64,000 nt of DNA from Flavobacterium channae (GTDB lineage Bacteria > Bacteroidota > Bacteroidia > Flavobacteriales > Flavobacteriaceae): the NCBI RefSeq assembly GCF_021172165.1, contig NZ_CP089096.1, positions 2,418,001 through 2,482,000 of the forward strand, given 5' to 3'. Position 1 is the stretch's first letter. The number at the start of each line of letters is the position of its first letter. The translations under genes and the position numbers were made by a program. A model generated the notes under the pieces. It was not told the origin of the DNA, ran no database searches, and saw only the letters and a list, made by a program, of their open reading frames with translations. Positions 10,603 through 21,700 of the stretch are shown here, one piece after another.

Positions 10603-11625
10603 TTAAAACAATCCTCCTTGAATGTTGTTTTTAATTTTTCCTAAATGTTTGTATGCTTTTTCAGTCACTTCTCTACCACGTGGAGTTCGCATAATAAATC
10701 CTTCTTGAATTAAGAAAGGTTCATAAACCTCTTCTATAGTTTCTCCACTTTCTGAAACCGCAGTTGCAAGAGTAGTTAAACCAACTGGACCTCCTTTAAA
10801 TTTGTCGATAATAGTAGCTAAAATTTTATTGTCCATTTCATCCAATCCATGCGCATCAACATTTAAAGCTTTTAGAGCAAATTTAGCTATTTCAATATCG
10901 ATTTTCCCATTGCCTTTTATTTGAGCAAAATCACGAACACGACGTAATAACGCATTAGCAATACGAGGCGTTCCTCTACTTCTTCCAGCAATTTCGATAG
11001 CCGCTTCCATTGTAATTGGCATCTTCAAAATGGAAGAACTTCGCTGAACAATCGTAGTTAATAATTCCGTATTGTAATATTGTAAACGACTTTGAATACC
11101 AAAACGAGCACGCATTGGCGCAGTTAATAAACCAGAACGTGTTGTAGCACCAACTAAAGTAAATGGATTTAAATTAATTTGAACTGTTCTAGCATTTGGA
11201 CCTGATTCTATCATGATATCAATCTTAAAATCTTCCATAGCCGAATACAAATATTCCTCTACAATTGGACTTAAACGATGAATTTCATCAATAAATAATA
11301 CATCTCGTTCTTCAAGATTCGTCAATAATCCTGCTAAATCACCAGGTTTGTCTAAAACAGGACCCGAAGTAATTTTAATTCCTACTCCTAATTCATTCGC
11401 CAAAATATTAGCTAAAGTAGTTTTACCTAATCCTGGAGGACCATGAAACAACGTATGATCTAAAGCTTCATTACGTAGATTAGCCGCTTTAACGAATACA
11501 ATTAAATTTTCTAGTACTTGTTCTTGACCAGAAAAATCGTCAAAACTTAAAGGGCGTAACGCTTTTTCGATATCAATATCTTGCGGAGAATAGGATTCTT
11601 TATTGGGATTCAAATTATCGTTCAT
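10603..11625 (-). CDS. ruvB: Holliday junction ATP-dependent helicase RuvB
   Basis: RuvB is the AAA+ hexameric motor that drives branch migration with RuvA. The 340-residue sequence has the Walker A motif [11 protein letters not shown], Walker [10 protein letters not shown], sensor 1 GATTRSGLL with the arginine finger region APMRARFG, and the C-terminal winged helix ([31 protein letters not shown]). The first gene of a two-gene unit with queG, it lies just downstream of the act/cox operon terminator. A TATCTTTG promoter-like box ends only 5 nt before the ATG, suggesting a very short leader. Confidence 0.97.
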   Translation of the reverse strand: MNDNLNPNKESYSPQDIDIEKALRPLSFDDFSGQEQVLENLIVFVKAANLRNEALDHTLFHGPPGLGKTTLANILANELGVGIKITSGPVLDKPGDLAGLLTNLEERDVLFIDEIHRLSPIVEEYLYSAMEDFKIDIMIESGPNARTVQINLNPFTLVGATTRSGLLTAPMRARFGIQSRLQYYNTELLTTIVQRSSSILKMPITMEAAIEIAGRSRGTPRIANALLRRVRDFAQIKGNGKIDIEIAKFALKALNVDAHGLDEMDNKILATIIDKFKGGPVGLTTLATAVSESGETIEEVYEPFLIQEGFIMRTPRGREVTEKAYKHLGKIKNNIQGGLF

Positions 11626-11630
11626 AAAAG

Positions 11631-11638
11631 CAAAGATA
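11631..11638 (-). promoter_or_regulatory. Putative -7 box of the ruvB-queG promoter
   Basis: The minus strand reads TATCTTTG, an exact TAnnTTTG match. It ends 5 nt before the ruvB ATG, so a start at the usual distance would give an almost leaderless mRNA. It falls between the act/cox terminator and the gene, where a promoter is needed. Confidence 0.5.
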
Positions 11639-11656
11639 AGTAAAGTTATAAAACAA

Positions 11657-11680
11657 AAACCTCTCCGATTGGAGAGGTTT
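11657..11680 (-). terminator. Rho-independent terminator of the act/cox operon
   Basis: A perfect 10-bp stem (AAACCTCTCC with GGAGAGGTTT) closes on a 4-nt loop. On the minus strand it is followed by more T residues, interrupted by one G. It lies 19 nt downstream of the last oxidase gene. Confidence 0.85.
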
Positions 11681-11699
11681 GTATATTGTGGAAAAAATC

Positions 11700-13466
11700 T
11701 TAGTGATGTAAAACTTCTTCTCCTTCTTTCATTGGTGTAACTTGAGTAACGAAATCTTCATCGTGACCTGGTTTACTGTAGTCGTAAGGCCATCTGTGTA
11801 CTTCAGGAATTTCACCAGGCCAGTTTCCGTGAATATGTTCCACTGGTGTAGTCCATTCTAAAGTATTCGATTTCCATGGATTTTGAGTTGCTTTCTTACC
11901 GTAGAAAATGCTATAGAAGAAGTTCCAGAAGAATACGATTTGGAACGCTGCTCCAACGATTGCAAAAACTGTAATCAAAACATTAACATCAGCTAATTCA
12001 TCGAATAATGGGAAAGCTGAATTTGTATAATAACGTCTTGGTAAACCAGCCATTCCAATAAAGTGCATTGGGAAGAAAACTCCGTAAGCACAAATAGCCG
12101 TTACCCAGAAATGAACATAACCTAAGTTTTTATTTAACATTCTTCCGAACATTTTAGGGAACCAGTGGTAAACACCAGCAAAGAATCCGTATAATGCAGA
12201 GATACCCATTACTAAGTGGAAGTGAGCCACTACGAAATATGTATCGTGAACGTTAATATCCAAAGTTGAATCTCCAAGAATAATACCTGTTAAACCTCCA
12301 GTAATAAAAGTAGAAACGAAACCAATAGAGAACAACATTGCTGGATTCAATTGTAAATTACCTTTCCATAGAGTTGTAATCCAGTTAAACGCTTTAACAG
12401 CAGAAGGAATTGCAATTAATAGGGTTGTAAATGTAAATACTGAACCTAAGAAAGGATTCATTCCAGAAACGAACATATGGTGCCCCCAAACAATTGTAGA
12501 TAAAAAAGCAATTGCAATAACAGAAGCAATCATTGCTCGGTAACCAAAAATTGGCTTTCTAGAACTTGTTGCAATAATCTCTGAAACAAGTCCCATTGCA
12601 GGCAAAATAACAATGTATACTTCAGGATGTCCTAAAAACCAAAATAAATGCTCAAATAATACTGGAGAACCTCCTTGATAATGTAAAACCTCACCTTGAA
12701 TGAAAATATCTGACAAGAAGAAAGATGTTCCAAAACTTCTATCAAAAATCAATAACAAAGCAGCAGAAAACAAAACTGGAAAAGAAACTATACCGATAAT
12801 AGCAGTTAAGAAAAAAGTCCAAACTGTTAATGGAAGCCTAGTCATTGTCATACCTTTAGTTCTCATGTTGATTACTGTTACAACATAATTTAATGACCCC
12901 ATCAAAGAAGAAGCAATAAATATAGCCATAGAAACTAACCATAAAGTCATACCTAAACCAGATCCAGGAATTGCCTGAGGCAAAGCACTTAAAGGAGGAT
13001 AAATTGTCCAACCCGCAGATGCCGGTCCTGATTCAACAAATAGAGAACTAATCATGATAATGCAAGAAACAAAGAACAACCAAAAAGATAGCATGTTCAT
13101 GAATCCTGAAGCCATATCACGAGCTCCAATTTGTAATGGAATTAATAAGTTACTAAATGTACCACTCAAACCAGCGGTAAGTACAAAGAATACCATGATT
13201 GTTCCATGGATAGTTACCAAAGCAAGGTAAATATCATTACGCATTACACCATCTGGTGCAAAATTATCTCCCAAGAAAATCTTGAATACTTCAAAAGATT
13301 CTTCTGGCCATGCAATTTGCATACGGAAGAATAAAGATAAAACAACTCCAACAATACCCATCAATAAACCTGAAATAAGGTATTGTTTCGCTATCATTTT
13401 GTGATCAAGACTAAAGATGTATTTAGTGATGAAAGTTTCTTTATGATGACCGTGTTCGTGTGACAT
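11700..13466 (-). CDS. ctaD: Cytochrome c oxidase subunit I (heme-copper oxidase, type A1)
   Basis: The catalytic subunit of the terminal oxidase reduces oxygen to water and pumps protons. The 588-residue protein has about twelve membrane segments and the expected ligands: the heme a histidine in HGTIMVFF, the CuB histidine and cross-linking Tyr in [12 protein letters not shown] (near residue 280), HHMFVSG (near 330) and the paired His of HFHLVMG (near 415). The Glu in HPEV assigns it to type A1. The hydrophilic tail ends in HH. It is the last gene of the act/cox operon, 31 nt after subunit II. No subunit III gene is present here. Confidence 0.97.
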   Translation of the reverse strand: MSHEHGHHKETFITKYIFSLDHKMIAKQYLISGLLMGIVGVVLSLFFRMQIAWPEESFEVFKIFLGDNFAPDGVMRNDIYLALVTIHGTIMVFFVLTAGLSGTFSNLLIPLQIGARDMASGFMNMLSFWLFFVSCIIMISSLFVESGPASAGWTIYPPLSALPQAIPGSGLGMTLWLVSMAIFIASSLMGSLNYVVTVINMRTKGMTMTRLPLTVWTFFLTAIIGIVSFPVLFSAALLLIFDRSFGTSFFLSDIFIQGEVLHYQGGSPVLFEHLFWFLGHPEVYIVILPAMGLVSEIIATSSRKPIFGYRAMIASVIAIAFLSTIVWGHHMFVSGMNPFLGSVFTFTTLLIAIPSAVKAFNWITTLWKGNLQLNPAMLFSIGFVSTFITGGLTGIILGDSTLDINVHDTYFVVAHFHLVMGISALYGFFAGVYHWFPKMFGRMLNKNLGYVHFWVTAICAYGVFFPMHFIGMAGLPRRYYTNSAFPLFDELADVNVLITVFAIVGAAFQIVFFWNFFYSIFYGKKATQNPWKSNTLEWTTPVEHIHGNWPGEIPEVHRWPYDYSKPGHDEDFVTQVTPMKEGEEVLHH

Positions 13467-13497
13467 ACTAATTCTATTATATTTAATATAAAATAAC

Positions 13498-14658
13498 TTA
13501 TTTAATAACTTGAGCTACAACTTTAGTTGAATCAACAGCTACTGCATTAGTAGCTTCTGCTGGAGCAGCAGCAGGTGCAGGAGCATTAGCTTCTTTCCAT
13601 TGTTGTGCTAATGTAGGTTTTTCAGCTAACCATTTTTTGAAATCTGCTGGTGTATCTACAACAATTTTCATTTGCATATTGTAGTGAGAAGCACCACAAA
13701 TTTTATTACATAATAATAAATAATCAAATGTATAAGGGTCTAAAGCTGTTCCACCTTCAGCAACAATTTTCTTACTGTTCTCCGTGCGAATTTTATTGAT
13801 TTTATCCACTTTAGCCATAATAGCTTCATCATTTCTCATATCAGCAGTTGTTACTGTTGGAGTAAATGCAAACTGAGTAATCATACCTGGCACACAATTC
13901 ATTTGCGCTCTAAAGTGAGGCATGTAAGCAGAGTGTAATACGTCTTGAGAACGCATTTTGAAAATTACTTTTTTTCCAACTGGTAAGTGTAATTCAGTAA
14001 CAACTTTATCATCTTGAGCAGCTGGATCAGCTAAATCAACTCCTAAAGTATTGATACCTTCAATTAATCTTACATTCGCTTTACCTAATGTTTTATCATC
14101 ACCTGCATAACGAGCTTCCCAACCAAATTGTTTTGCGTATAATTCAATTACAATTGCATCTTGTTTATCCTCTTCGTCAACAAACATAATGTTGTTCCAA
14201 GTATATAAACCATACATAATTAAACCTGCTAAAACAATAACTGGGATAATTGTCCAAACTGCTTCTAATTTATTGTTATCAGCAAAGTAAAGTGCTTTTT
14301 GACCCTCTTTACCTCTATATTTGAAAGCAAAATAGTGTAATAAAAACTGTGTAATTGTTTGTACAAAGAAAATGATAGCAAATGAAATATACATTAAGTT
14401 ATCATAATCTGGTCCATGTTCAGATGCTGGAGTACCTAATACTAAATCTCCCCAAGCATATAATGAATAAATAGTAAATACATAAATGAAACCAACAAAG
14501 GCAAACATTAAGTAACCATTTACAGTATTATCTTTATCATTAGCGATTTCAGAATTTTCTGAAGATGCGCCAATTTGGGTTAAATCAAAAATTTTAGTCA
14601 ATTGCCATACAGCGATACCTACTAGAACTAAAATTATAAATACCAAGAAACTTGTCAT
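13498..14658 (-). CDS. ctaC: Cytochrome c oxidase subunit II (CuA subunit)
   Basis: Subunit II takes electrons from cytochrome c through the binuclear CuA centre. It has 386 residues. Near residue 323 is CNKICGASHYNM, giving the C-x3-C-x3-H-x2-M ligand set, with another His upstream in DVLHSAYMPHF. There is an extra N-terminal membrane segment, then the usual two-helix hairpin before the periplasmic cupredoxin domain. The C-terminal tail is Ala/Pro rich. There is no CxxCH motif, so it is not a caa3-type fusion; a cytochrome c domain is instead fused to ActA. The genes of subunits II and I are 31 nt apart. Confidence 0.96.
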   Translation of the reverse strand: MTSFLVFIILVLVGIAVWQLTKIFDLTQIGASSENSEIANDKDNTVNGYLMFAFVGFIYVFTIYSLYAWGDLVLGTPASEHGPDYDNLMYISFAIIFFVQTITQFLLHYFAFKYRGKEGQKALYFADNNKLEAVWTIIPVIVLAGLIMYGLYTWNNIMFVDEEDKQDAIVIELYAKQFGWEARYAGDDKTLGKANVRLIEGINTLGVDLADPAAQDDKVVTELHLPVGKKVIFKMRSQDVLHSAYMPHFRAQMNCVPGMITQFAFTPTVTTADMRNDEAIMAKVDKINKIRTENSKKIVAEGGTALDPYTFDYLLLCNKICGASHYNMQMKIVVDTPADFKKWLAEKPTLAQQWKEANAPAPAAAPAEATNAVAVDSTKVVAQVIK

Positions 14659-14677
14659 TTTTATTTCTTTTTAACTA

Positions 14678-16183
14678 TTAATAATGAAAATGTTTACTCT
14701 CCTCGATTAAAGGATTTCCTTTTGGAACTAATGGAGCCTTAGTTAAAGCTGAGAATACAACGAAAATGAATAAACCTAAGAAGAACAATAAAGCTCCGAT
14801 TTCAGGAATACCAATAAACCATTGATCACCAACTGTTGCAGGCATAATCATATTGAAGAAATCAATATAATGACCACATAAAATTACGATACCAGCCATT
14901 ACAACAATCCAAGTCAAACGTTTGAAATCAGTGTTGATTAAGATTAATAATGGGAAGATGAAGTTCATTGCTAACATTCCGAAGAATGGTAATTTGTAGT
15001 GCTCGATTCTAGTTACGAAATATGTAACCTCTTCTGGAATATTTGAATACCAAATCAACATGAATTGAGAGAACCATAAATATGTCCAAAAAATACTGAT
15101 ACCAAACATAAATTTAGCTAAATCATGTATATGACTTGTATTTACATATTCTAAATATCCTTTAGATTTTAAGTATAATGTTATCATTGCAATTACCGTA
15201 ATACCACTTACGAAGAAACTTGCAAATACATACCATCCAAATAAAGTACTATACCAGTGAGGATCAACTGACATAATCCAATCCCAAGACATAATAGATT
15301 CTGACACAATAAAGAAAACTAAGAAAGCCGCAGCCATTTTGAAGTTTTTCTTGTAGAATGAATTGTCAGAAGCAGCATCTTGAGCTAATGAATTTTTTCT
15401 AGAGAAATGACGGTATAAATTCCAAACGATTAAGAAAACAGCAGCTCTTCCTAAGAAGAAAGGCACGTTTAAGTAACCCGATTTTAAATCAATTAATCTA
15501 TCGTATTTAACACTTGCTTTGTCTAAAACTTCTGGATCCATCCAAACAAATAAGTGGTTGAAATGCATTCCAGCAGCTACTAATAAAACAAAGAAAATAA
15601 TAGAACCTGGCAATAAGTAAGCTGTAATACCTTCCATAACTCTAAATAAAATTGGAGACCAACCTGCTTGTGCAGCATATTGGATAGCATAGAAAGCTAA
15701 AACCCCAACAGAAATTAACATGAAGAAGATACAAGCTACATATAAAGCAGCCCAAGGTTTATTTTGTAATTGGTGTAGAACGTGTTCTAAATGTGCTTTG
15801 TGATCATCATGAGAATGAGCATCTGCTTTAGCGTGAGCATCATGATTATCAGCGTGAGCTTCGGCGTGTGCTGCTACACTATCAACTACCATATGAGCTT
15901 CTGCATGAGTTGAATCTACAACATGAGTATCAGCAACTTTCATAGTATCAACTACAACATGTTCTTCTGTAGCATGAGCTTCAGTAGCATGAGACACCTC
16001 TTTTTCTACATGAGCAGCTTCGTGACCATGATGACTATCTGCAGCTAATATTTTCTCTACATCCTCAATTGTTTTAGGAGCGGCCATGAAACCAATTCCG
16101 ATACCGATTGCACCTAAAAGCATTAGGACGAATGAAAAAGTTTTTAATTTACTTGAAAACGTGTACATATCTATTATTTTCAA
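14678..16183 (-). CDS. actF: Alternative complex III subunit ActF (quinone-binding membrane subunit 2)
   Basis: ActF is one of two NrfD-like membrane subunits of alternative complex III, which oxidises menaquinol and passes electrons to cytochrome c or the oxidase. The 501-residue protein has about ten membrane helices. The first helix (FSFVLMLLGAIGIGIGFMAA) is followed by an unusual region of about 90 residues (roughly 42 to 134) built almost entirely of His, Ala, Glu, Asp and Val, with many HAEAHA-like steps, before the membrane core begins at KPWAALYVACIFFM. The rest follows the family, for example WDWIMSVDPHWYSTLFGWY. It lies 12 nt after actE and 19 nt before oxidase subunit II. Confidence 0.93.
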   Translation of the reverse strand: MKIIDMYTFSSKLKTFSFVLMLLGAIGIGIGFMAAPKTIEDVEKILAADSHHGHEAAHVEKEVSHATEAHATEEHVVVDTMKVADTHVVDSTHAEAHMVVDSVAAHAEAHADNHDAHAKADAHSHDDHKAHLEHVLHQLQNKPWAALYVACIFFMLISVGVLAFYAIQYAAQAGWSPILFRVMEGITAYLLPGSIIFFVLLVAAGMHFNHLFVWMDPEVLDKASVKYDRLIDLKSGYLNVPFFLGRAAVFLIVWNLYRHFSRKNSLAQDAASDNSFYKKNFKMAAAFLVFFIVSESIMSWDWIMSVDPHWYSTLFGWYVFASFFVSGITVIAMITLYLKSKGYLEYVNTSHIHDLAKFMFGISIFWTYLWFSQFMLIWYSNIPEEVTYFVTRIEHYKLPFFGMLAMNFIFPLLILINTDFKRLTWIVVMAGIVILCGHYIDFFNMIMPATVGDQWFIGIPEIGALLFFLGLFIFVVFSALTKAPLVPKGNPLIEESKHFHY

Positions 16184-16195
16184 AAAGTATTAATA

Positions 16196-16741
16196 TTATA
16201 ATCCAGATTTAAGTTTTAAAACGTAATCAGTTACTTGCCATCTCTCTTGTTGAGATAATTGGTTAGCATGAGAACCCATAGAATTTAATCCATAAGTAAT
16301 TACGTGAAAAACACTTCCTTCTGTAATTTCTCTATCTTTATAACTTGGAACTCCAAGGAATTTTTCTTTAACTACTAAATTTCCTTTACCATCACCTTTT
16401 TCACCATGACAAATAGCACAGTAAATATTGAATAATTCTTTTCCTTTTTCAGGATTTAAAGAAATTGAATCCAAAGGTGATTTTAATGTAGCTTTAGCTA
16501 AAGCATACCCTTCTGGTGTATTTGGAATTTCATAAGGTACAAAACCTCTTTTAATAGAACCTTTTGCAGGTAATTGAGCTTCAACTCCACCTTTAAAAAT
16601 ATCATGCTCAGAATACGTTTCATAAGAAACTGCTTCATACATGTTTGGCATGAACTGATAGTTAGGTTTTGCTTTATCGAAACATGAAGTTGCCATAAAA
16701 GACAAACCTACTACTGCTACTATTTTATATAAACTTTTCAT
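16196..16741 (-). CDS. actE: Alternative complex III subunit ActE, monoheme cytochrome c lipoprotein
   Basis: ActE is a membrane-anchored c-type cytochrome of alternative complex III. It has 181 residues with a lipoprotein signal ending FMATSC, so Cys20 would be lipidated. A single CAICH heme motif lies near residue 109 with GEKGDGKGN after it, and the Met axial ligand is probably in GLNSMGSHANQL. It lies 9 nt after actD. Confidence 0.95.
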   Translation of the reverse strand: MKSLYKIVAVVGLSFMATSCFDKAKPNYQFMPNMYEAVSYETYSEHDIFKGGVEAQLPAKGSIKRGFVPYEIPNTPEGYALAKATLKSPLDSISLNPEKGKELFNIYCAICHGEKGDGKGNLVVKEKFLGVPSYKDREITEGSVFHVITYGLNSMGSHANQLSQQERWQVTDYVLKLKSGL

Positions 16742-16750
16742 AACTATCTA

Positions 16751-17275
16751 TTAATGCTTTTCTACAACTTTAACTTCAACTGCTCCAGTGTTTGTAAAGA
16801 AAGAAACTAATTCTTCTTCGTTACCATGAACTCCAACTTCCATTAAAAAATGATCATCAGTTGTTCTTACATCTGGATTTTCTGCTTTTTTGAATGGCCA
16901 TAATTTACTTCTCATATAAAAAGTGATTACCATTAAGTGAGCAGCAAAGAATACAGTACCTTCAAACATGATAGGCACAAATGCAGGCATGTTATCGATA
17001 TAACTGAAACTTGGTTTACCACCGATATCTTGTGGCCAATCATTAATCATAATGAAATTCATCAAAGCCGTGTAAATTGAAAGTCCAACTAATCCGTAGA
17101 TGAATGCACAAATTGCAATTCTTGTTGGCGCTAACCCCATTGCTTTGTCCAATCCGTGAACTGGAAAAGGTGTATAAATTTCTTCAATATGATGATGAGC
17201 TGCTCTAGTTTGTTTTACAGCATCCATTAAAACATCATCATCATTATATATAGCGTGTATTACTTTATTACTCAT
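16751..17275 (-). CDS. actD: Alternative complex III subunit ActD (DUF3341)
   Basis: ActD is a small membrane subunit of alternative complex III with no cofactor. Its 174 residues contain two membrane helices (ICAFIYGLVGLSIYTALMNF and the segment around MFEGTVFFAAHLMVITFYM), matching DUF3341, and the family stretch EIYTPFPVHGLDKAMGL lies before helix one. It starts 4 nt after actC. The order C-D-E-F is the standard one. Confidence 0.95.
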   Translation of the reverse strand: MSNKVIHAIYNDDDVLMDAVKQTRAAHHHIEEIYTPFPVHGLDKAMGLAPTRIAICAFIYGLVGLSIYTALMNFIMINDWPQDIGGKPSFSYIDNMPAFVPIMFEGTVFFAAHLMVITFYMRSKLWPFKKAENPDVRTTDDHFLMEVGVHGNEEELVSFFTNTGAVEVKVVEKH

Positions 17276-17279
17276 GATA

Positions 17280-18689
17280 TTAATGATTATCTGAATGATT
17301 ATGACCGTGTTTTTCTCTTTCTGCCTTGTAATTATCTCCAGATGATTTTAAGATAGTCTTAACCTCTGCTTGAGCAATTACTGGGAAACTTCTTGAATAT
17401 AATAAGAACAATACAAAGAAGAATCCGATAGTTCCAATATAGATACCAGCATCAACAAAAGTTGGTTGGAACATTGTCCAAGAAGATGGTAAATAATCTC
17501 TGTGTAATGAAGTTACGATGATTACAAAACGCTCAAACCACATTCCTACGTTTACTACAATCGAAATGATGAAAGAAGCCATAATGTTTGTTCTAATTTT
17601 CTTAGACCACATAACTTGTGGAGAAATTACATTACAAGTCATCATCAACCAGTATGACCACCAGTAAGGACCTGTTGCTCTGTTTAAGAAAGCATATTGT
17701 TCGTACTCTACTCCAGAATACCAAGCTACGAATAACTCAGTGATATAAGCACAACCTACGATAGAACCAGTAATCATGATTACGATGTTCATTAATTCAA
17801 TATGTTGAATTGTGATATAATCTTCTAAGTTAGAAACTTTTCTCATGATGATAAGTAATGTGTTTACCATTGCGAATCCTGAGAAAATCGCACCTGCTAC
17901 GAAGTAAGGAGGTAAGATTGTTGTATGCCATCCTGGAATTACAGAAGTAGCAAAGTCAAATGATACAATTGTGTGTACAGAAAGTACAAGAGGAGTTGCT
18001 AAACCAGCTAATACAAGAGAAACCTCTTCAAAACGTTGCCAGTCTTTAGCTCTACCAGACCATCCAAAAGATAAAGTCGAATAAATTCTTTTTGTAAAAG
18101 GAGTTACAGCTCTATCACGTAACATTGCAAAGTCAGGTAATAAACCAGTCCACCAGAATACTAATGATACTGATAAATAAGTTGAGATTGCGAATACGTC
18201 CCATAATAATGGAGAGTTAAAGTTAACCCATAATGATCCGAATTGATTTGGTATTGGTAATACCCAGTATCCTAACCATGGACGACCCATGTGAATGATT
18301 GGGAATAAACCTGCTTGCATTACTGAGAAAATCGTCATTGCTTCTGCAGAACGGTTAATCGCCATTCTCCATTTTTGACGGAATAATAATAATACGGCTG
18401 AGATAAGAGTTCCGGCGTGACCGATACCTACCCACCAAACGAAATTGGTGATATCCCATGCCCAACCTACTGTTTTATTTAATCCCCATGTTCCAATACC
18501 TGTGGTTACAGTATAAATCATACAACCTAATCCCCATAGGAAAGCGGCTAATGCGATTGAAAATACTATCCACCATTGTTTGTTTGCTCTACCTTCTACA
18601 GGTTTAGCCACATCTACCGTTACATCGTGGTAAGACTTACTTCCTACTACTAAAGGTTTTCTAATGGGTGCTTCGTAATGAGACGACAT
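17280..18689 (-). CDS. actC: Alternative complex III subunit ActC (NrfD-like, quinone-binding membrane subunit 1)
   Basis: ActC is the main quinol-binding membrane subunit, a member of the NrfD/PsrC family with about ten helices over 469 residues. Recognisable family stretches include NFVWWVGIGHAGTLISAVLL, IHMGRPWLGYWVLPIPNQFG, the periplasmic-facing SLHRDYLPSSW, and a His-rich tail (EKHGHNHSDNH). Menaquinol is expected to bind near the periplasmic side, beside the ActB iron-sulfur clusters. It is 31 nt downstream of actB and 4 nt before actD. Confidence 0.96.
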   Translation of the reverse strand: MSSHYEAPIRKPLVVGSKSYHDVTVDVAKPVEGRANKQWWIVFSIALAAFLWGLGCMIYTVTTGIGTWGLNKTVGWAWDITNFVWWVGIGHAGTLISAVLLLFRQKWRMAINRSAEAMTIFSVMQAGLFPIIHMGRPWLGYWVLPIPNQFGSLWVNFNSPLLWDVFAISTYLSVSLVFWWTGLLPDFAMLRDRAVTPFTKRIYSTLSFGWSGRAKDWQRFEEVSLVLAGLATPLVLSVHTIVSFDFATSVIPGWHTTILPPYFVAGAIFSGFAMVNTLLIIMRKVSNLEDYITIQHIELMNIVIMITGSIVGCAYITELFVAWYSGVEYEQYAFLNRATGPYWWSYWLMMTCNVISPQVMWSKKIRTNIMASFIISIVVNVGMWFERFVIIVTSLHRDYLPSSWTMFQPTFVDAGIYIGTIGFFFVLFLLYSRSFPVIAQAEVKTILKSSGDNYKAEREKHGHNHSDNH

Positions 18690-18720
18690 AATCCTTTATA
18701 TTGTTTCTATTAATTAATAC

Positions 18721-21700
18721 TTATTTATCGTTTCTAACTTTCACGTGGTACATCACGTTTGGTTTTGTTCCGATGTGCTCTAACAAATGATACATTCTAT
18801 CAGACTCAACTAATTTAGCAACATCTGATTCTGAATTGTTAATATCACCAAATTTCATAGCTCCACTTGAACATGCAGCAGAACATGCAGTTTGGAATTC
18901 ATCCTTACCTACTTCTCTACCTTCACGTTTCGCTTTTAATTTTACAGCTTGAGTCATTTGGATACACATAGAACATTTCTCCATAACTCCACGAGAACGT
19001 ACATTTACATCTGGGTTGATAACCATACGACCTAAATCATCATTCATATGATAATCGAACTCGCTGTTTTTGTTATATAAGAACCAGTTGAAACGTCTTA
19101 CTTTATATGGACAGTTGTTTGCACAATAACGAGTACCAACACATCTGTTATAAGCCATATGATTTTGACCTTCTCTACCATGAGATGTAGCAGCTACTGG
19201 ACAAACAGTCTCACAAGGAGCATGATTACAGTGTTGACACATTACTGGTTGGAAAGCAACTTGTGGATTTTCTGAAGGATCTTCCATACTTGCGAAAGTA
19301 TCGATAGAGTTCATTAAACCAGCAGAACCATCTTTAAATTCAATATCACCAGCAAAAGTATCTTGTGAAGAATAATATCTATCGATACGTAACCAGTGCA
19401 TATCTCTACTTCTTCTGATTTCAGATTTACCAACTACTGGCACATTGTTTTCAGCATGACATGCAATAACACATGCTCCACATCCTGTACAAGCATTTAA
19501 ATCGATAGATAAATTGAAATGGTGACCTGTTGATCTATCAAAAGAATCCCATAAATCAACTTCAGTAGTAGCAGTTGGTTTGTGATCTAATGATACCATT
19601 GGAACTGGATTCCAAATTTCTGCTTTTTGAGTATTGAAAACTTCTAAAGTAGTTTCTTTAACGATATCTCCTCTACCCATTAACGTTTTTTGTAACTGTA
19701 CACATGCAAATTCATGCTCACCGTTAGCAACAGTAATAGTAGCAGATTGATTAGAATTTAAGTTAGCATATAATGCATAAGCATTAACACCAACTTGCAT
19801 TTCTTCTTTTAATCCTAATTTTTTTCCATATCCAAAAGCCAAACCTAAAGTTCCTTTTGCTTGACCTGGTTGGATAACAACTGGTACATTTTCTAAAGTA
19901 GCATTTCCTACTTTAATTGTAGCGTAACTTCCGTTTAAACCTCCGTTAGCAACATTCCAGTTTTTAAATCCACCTTTATCAGCATCCGCTTTTGAAATAG
20001 TTACGTAGTTATCCCAAGATACTCTTGTAATTGGATCTGGGAACTCTTGTAACCATGGGTTGTTTGCTTGCTGACCATCTCCCATTCCTACTTTAGTATA
20101 TAATACTAAATCGAAATTGTTAGATTTTGCTTGCGCTAAAGCAGAAGCGGCACCAGCATAATCAGCAGAAGTTGCTGCTAATGGAGAAGCTTCAGAAGCA
20201 ACAAAACCATCATGAACTGCTTGATTCCAAGATTTTCCTGCTAAAGAAGCAGCAGAGAAAGACTTTAAGAAATCATAATAAGCAACTGTATTATCTGTCC
20301 AAGTCAATAAAGCTTCTTGGAATTGTTTTGTATTGAATAAAGGACGAATCGTTGGTTGCATAATGCTGTAATTACTTCTTGTAATCGCAACATCTCCCCA
20401 AGACTCTAAATAGTGTGGAGCCGCAGCAGCAATTGTAGTCAAAGATGAAGTTTCATCTTCTTTCATAGAGAAAGCTACAGAAAGCTTAACTGATTTTAAA
20501 GCCGCAACGAAATCTTTAGAATTTGCTAAAGTATAAGCCGGATTAACACCATTCATAATTAAAGTATGAACTTTTCCAGCTTTCATATCAGCTACTAACT
20601 GAGCAACAGCTTTTGCATCACCTTTTCTTGTAAGGATAGCATCTGAAGGATTGAATGCTTCTGATTGTAAAGCGTTGTTAATTGCTAAAGCTAATAACTG
20701 AGCATTAACATCGTCTAAACCAGTTACAAAAACTCCTTTTGAACCAGCTGCTTTTAATTGTTTAGCCGCTTTAACTACAGCCTCATCGTATTTCTCGATT
20801 TTAGATGTACTTACAGCAGCACCTGTAACAATATTATATATTTTTACTAACGCTTGTTTTTGAGCTGCAACATTCAACGGAATTCTAACATCAGCATTAG
20901 CACCTGCTAAAGACATGTTAGCTTCGATTTGAATATGTTTAGACATCATTCCGTTTTTAGGAATACGACCTTGAGCATATCCTGCATCAAAACCTCCACC
21001 TTGCCAATCACCTAAGAAATCAGCACCAACAGAAACAATTGTGTTAGCTTTTGAAAAATCATAATTAGCTAAAGCTCTAACTCCATAAACAGCTTGAAAA
21101 GCATCTAATGCATTTGATTCAGAAACCGCATCATATACAACATGCTTAGTTGTAGGATATTTAGCCACTAAAGAAGCAATTAAAGCATCAGTTGAAGGAC
21201 TCGCCATTGTATTAGTTAATACAACTACATTTCCACCTTTAGCTTTTGCATCTTCTAAGCTAGCTTTAACTTTAGTGTTTACATCAGCCCAAGTTGCATC
21301 TTTACCAGCAATTTTAGGTTGTTTTAAACGTAAACCATCATATAATGAAAGAACAGAAGCATGAACTCTTGCGTTAGCTCCAGTTTTAGCTCCTTCTAAA
21401 TTATTGTTTTCTACTTTAATAGGACGACCCTCACGAGTTTTGATTAAAATATTAGCAAAATCAAAACCATCAGCCATTGTTGTTGCATAATAATCCGCAA
21501 CACCAGGAATAATTTCTTCTGGTTGAACTACGTAAGGAATTGACTTTACAACAGGACCCTCACAAGCTGCTAATGAAGCAGCAGCAGTGCTAAATCCAAC
21601 ATATTTTAAAAAGTCACGACGAGTAGTTGACGAAGCAGACAAAGTTTCTTTATCTCCTAAAAATTGGTCAACCGGAATTGGTTCCACAAACTCGTTGTTT

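Noticed and set aside
15780..16060. The His/Ala-rich DNA of ActF as a tandem repeat
   Set aside because: The codons recur but there is no fixed period; it is low-complexity coding sequence, not a repeat array like the 7-bp ones.
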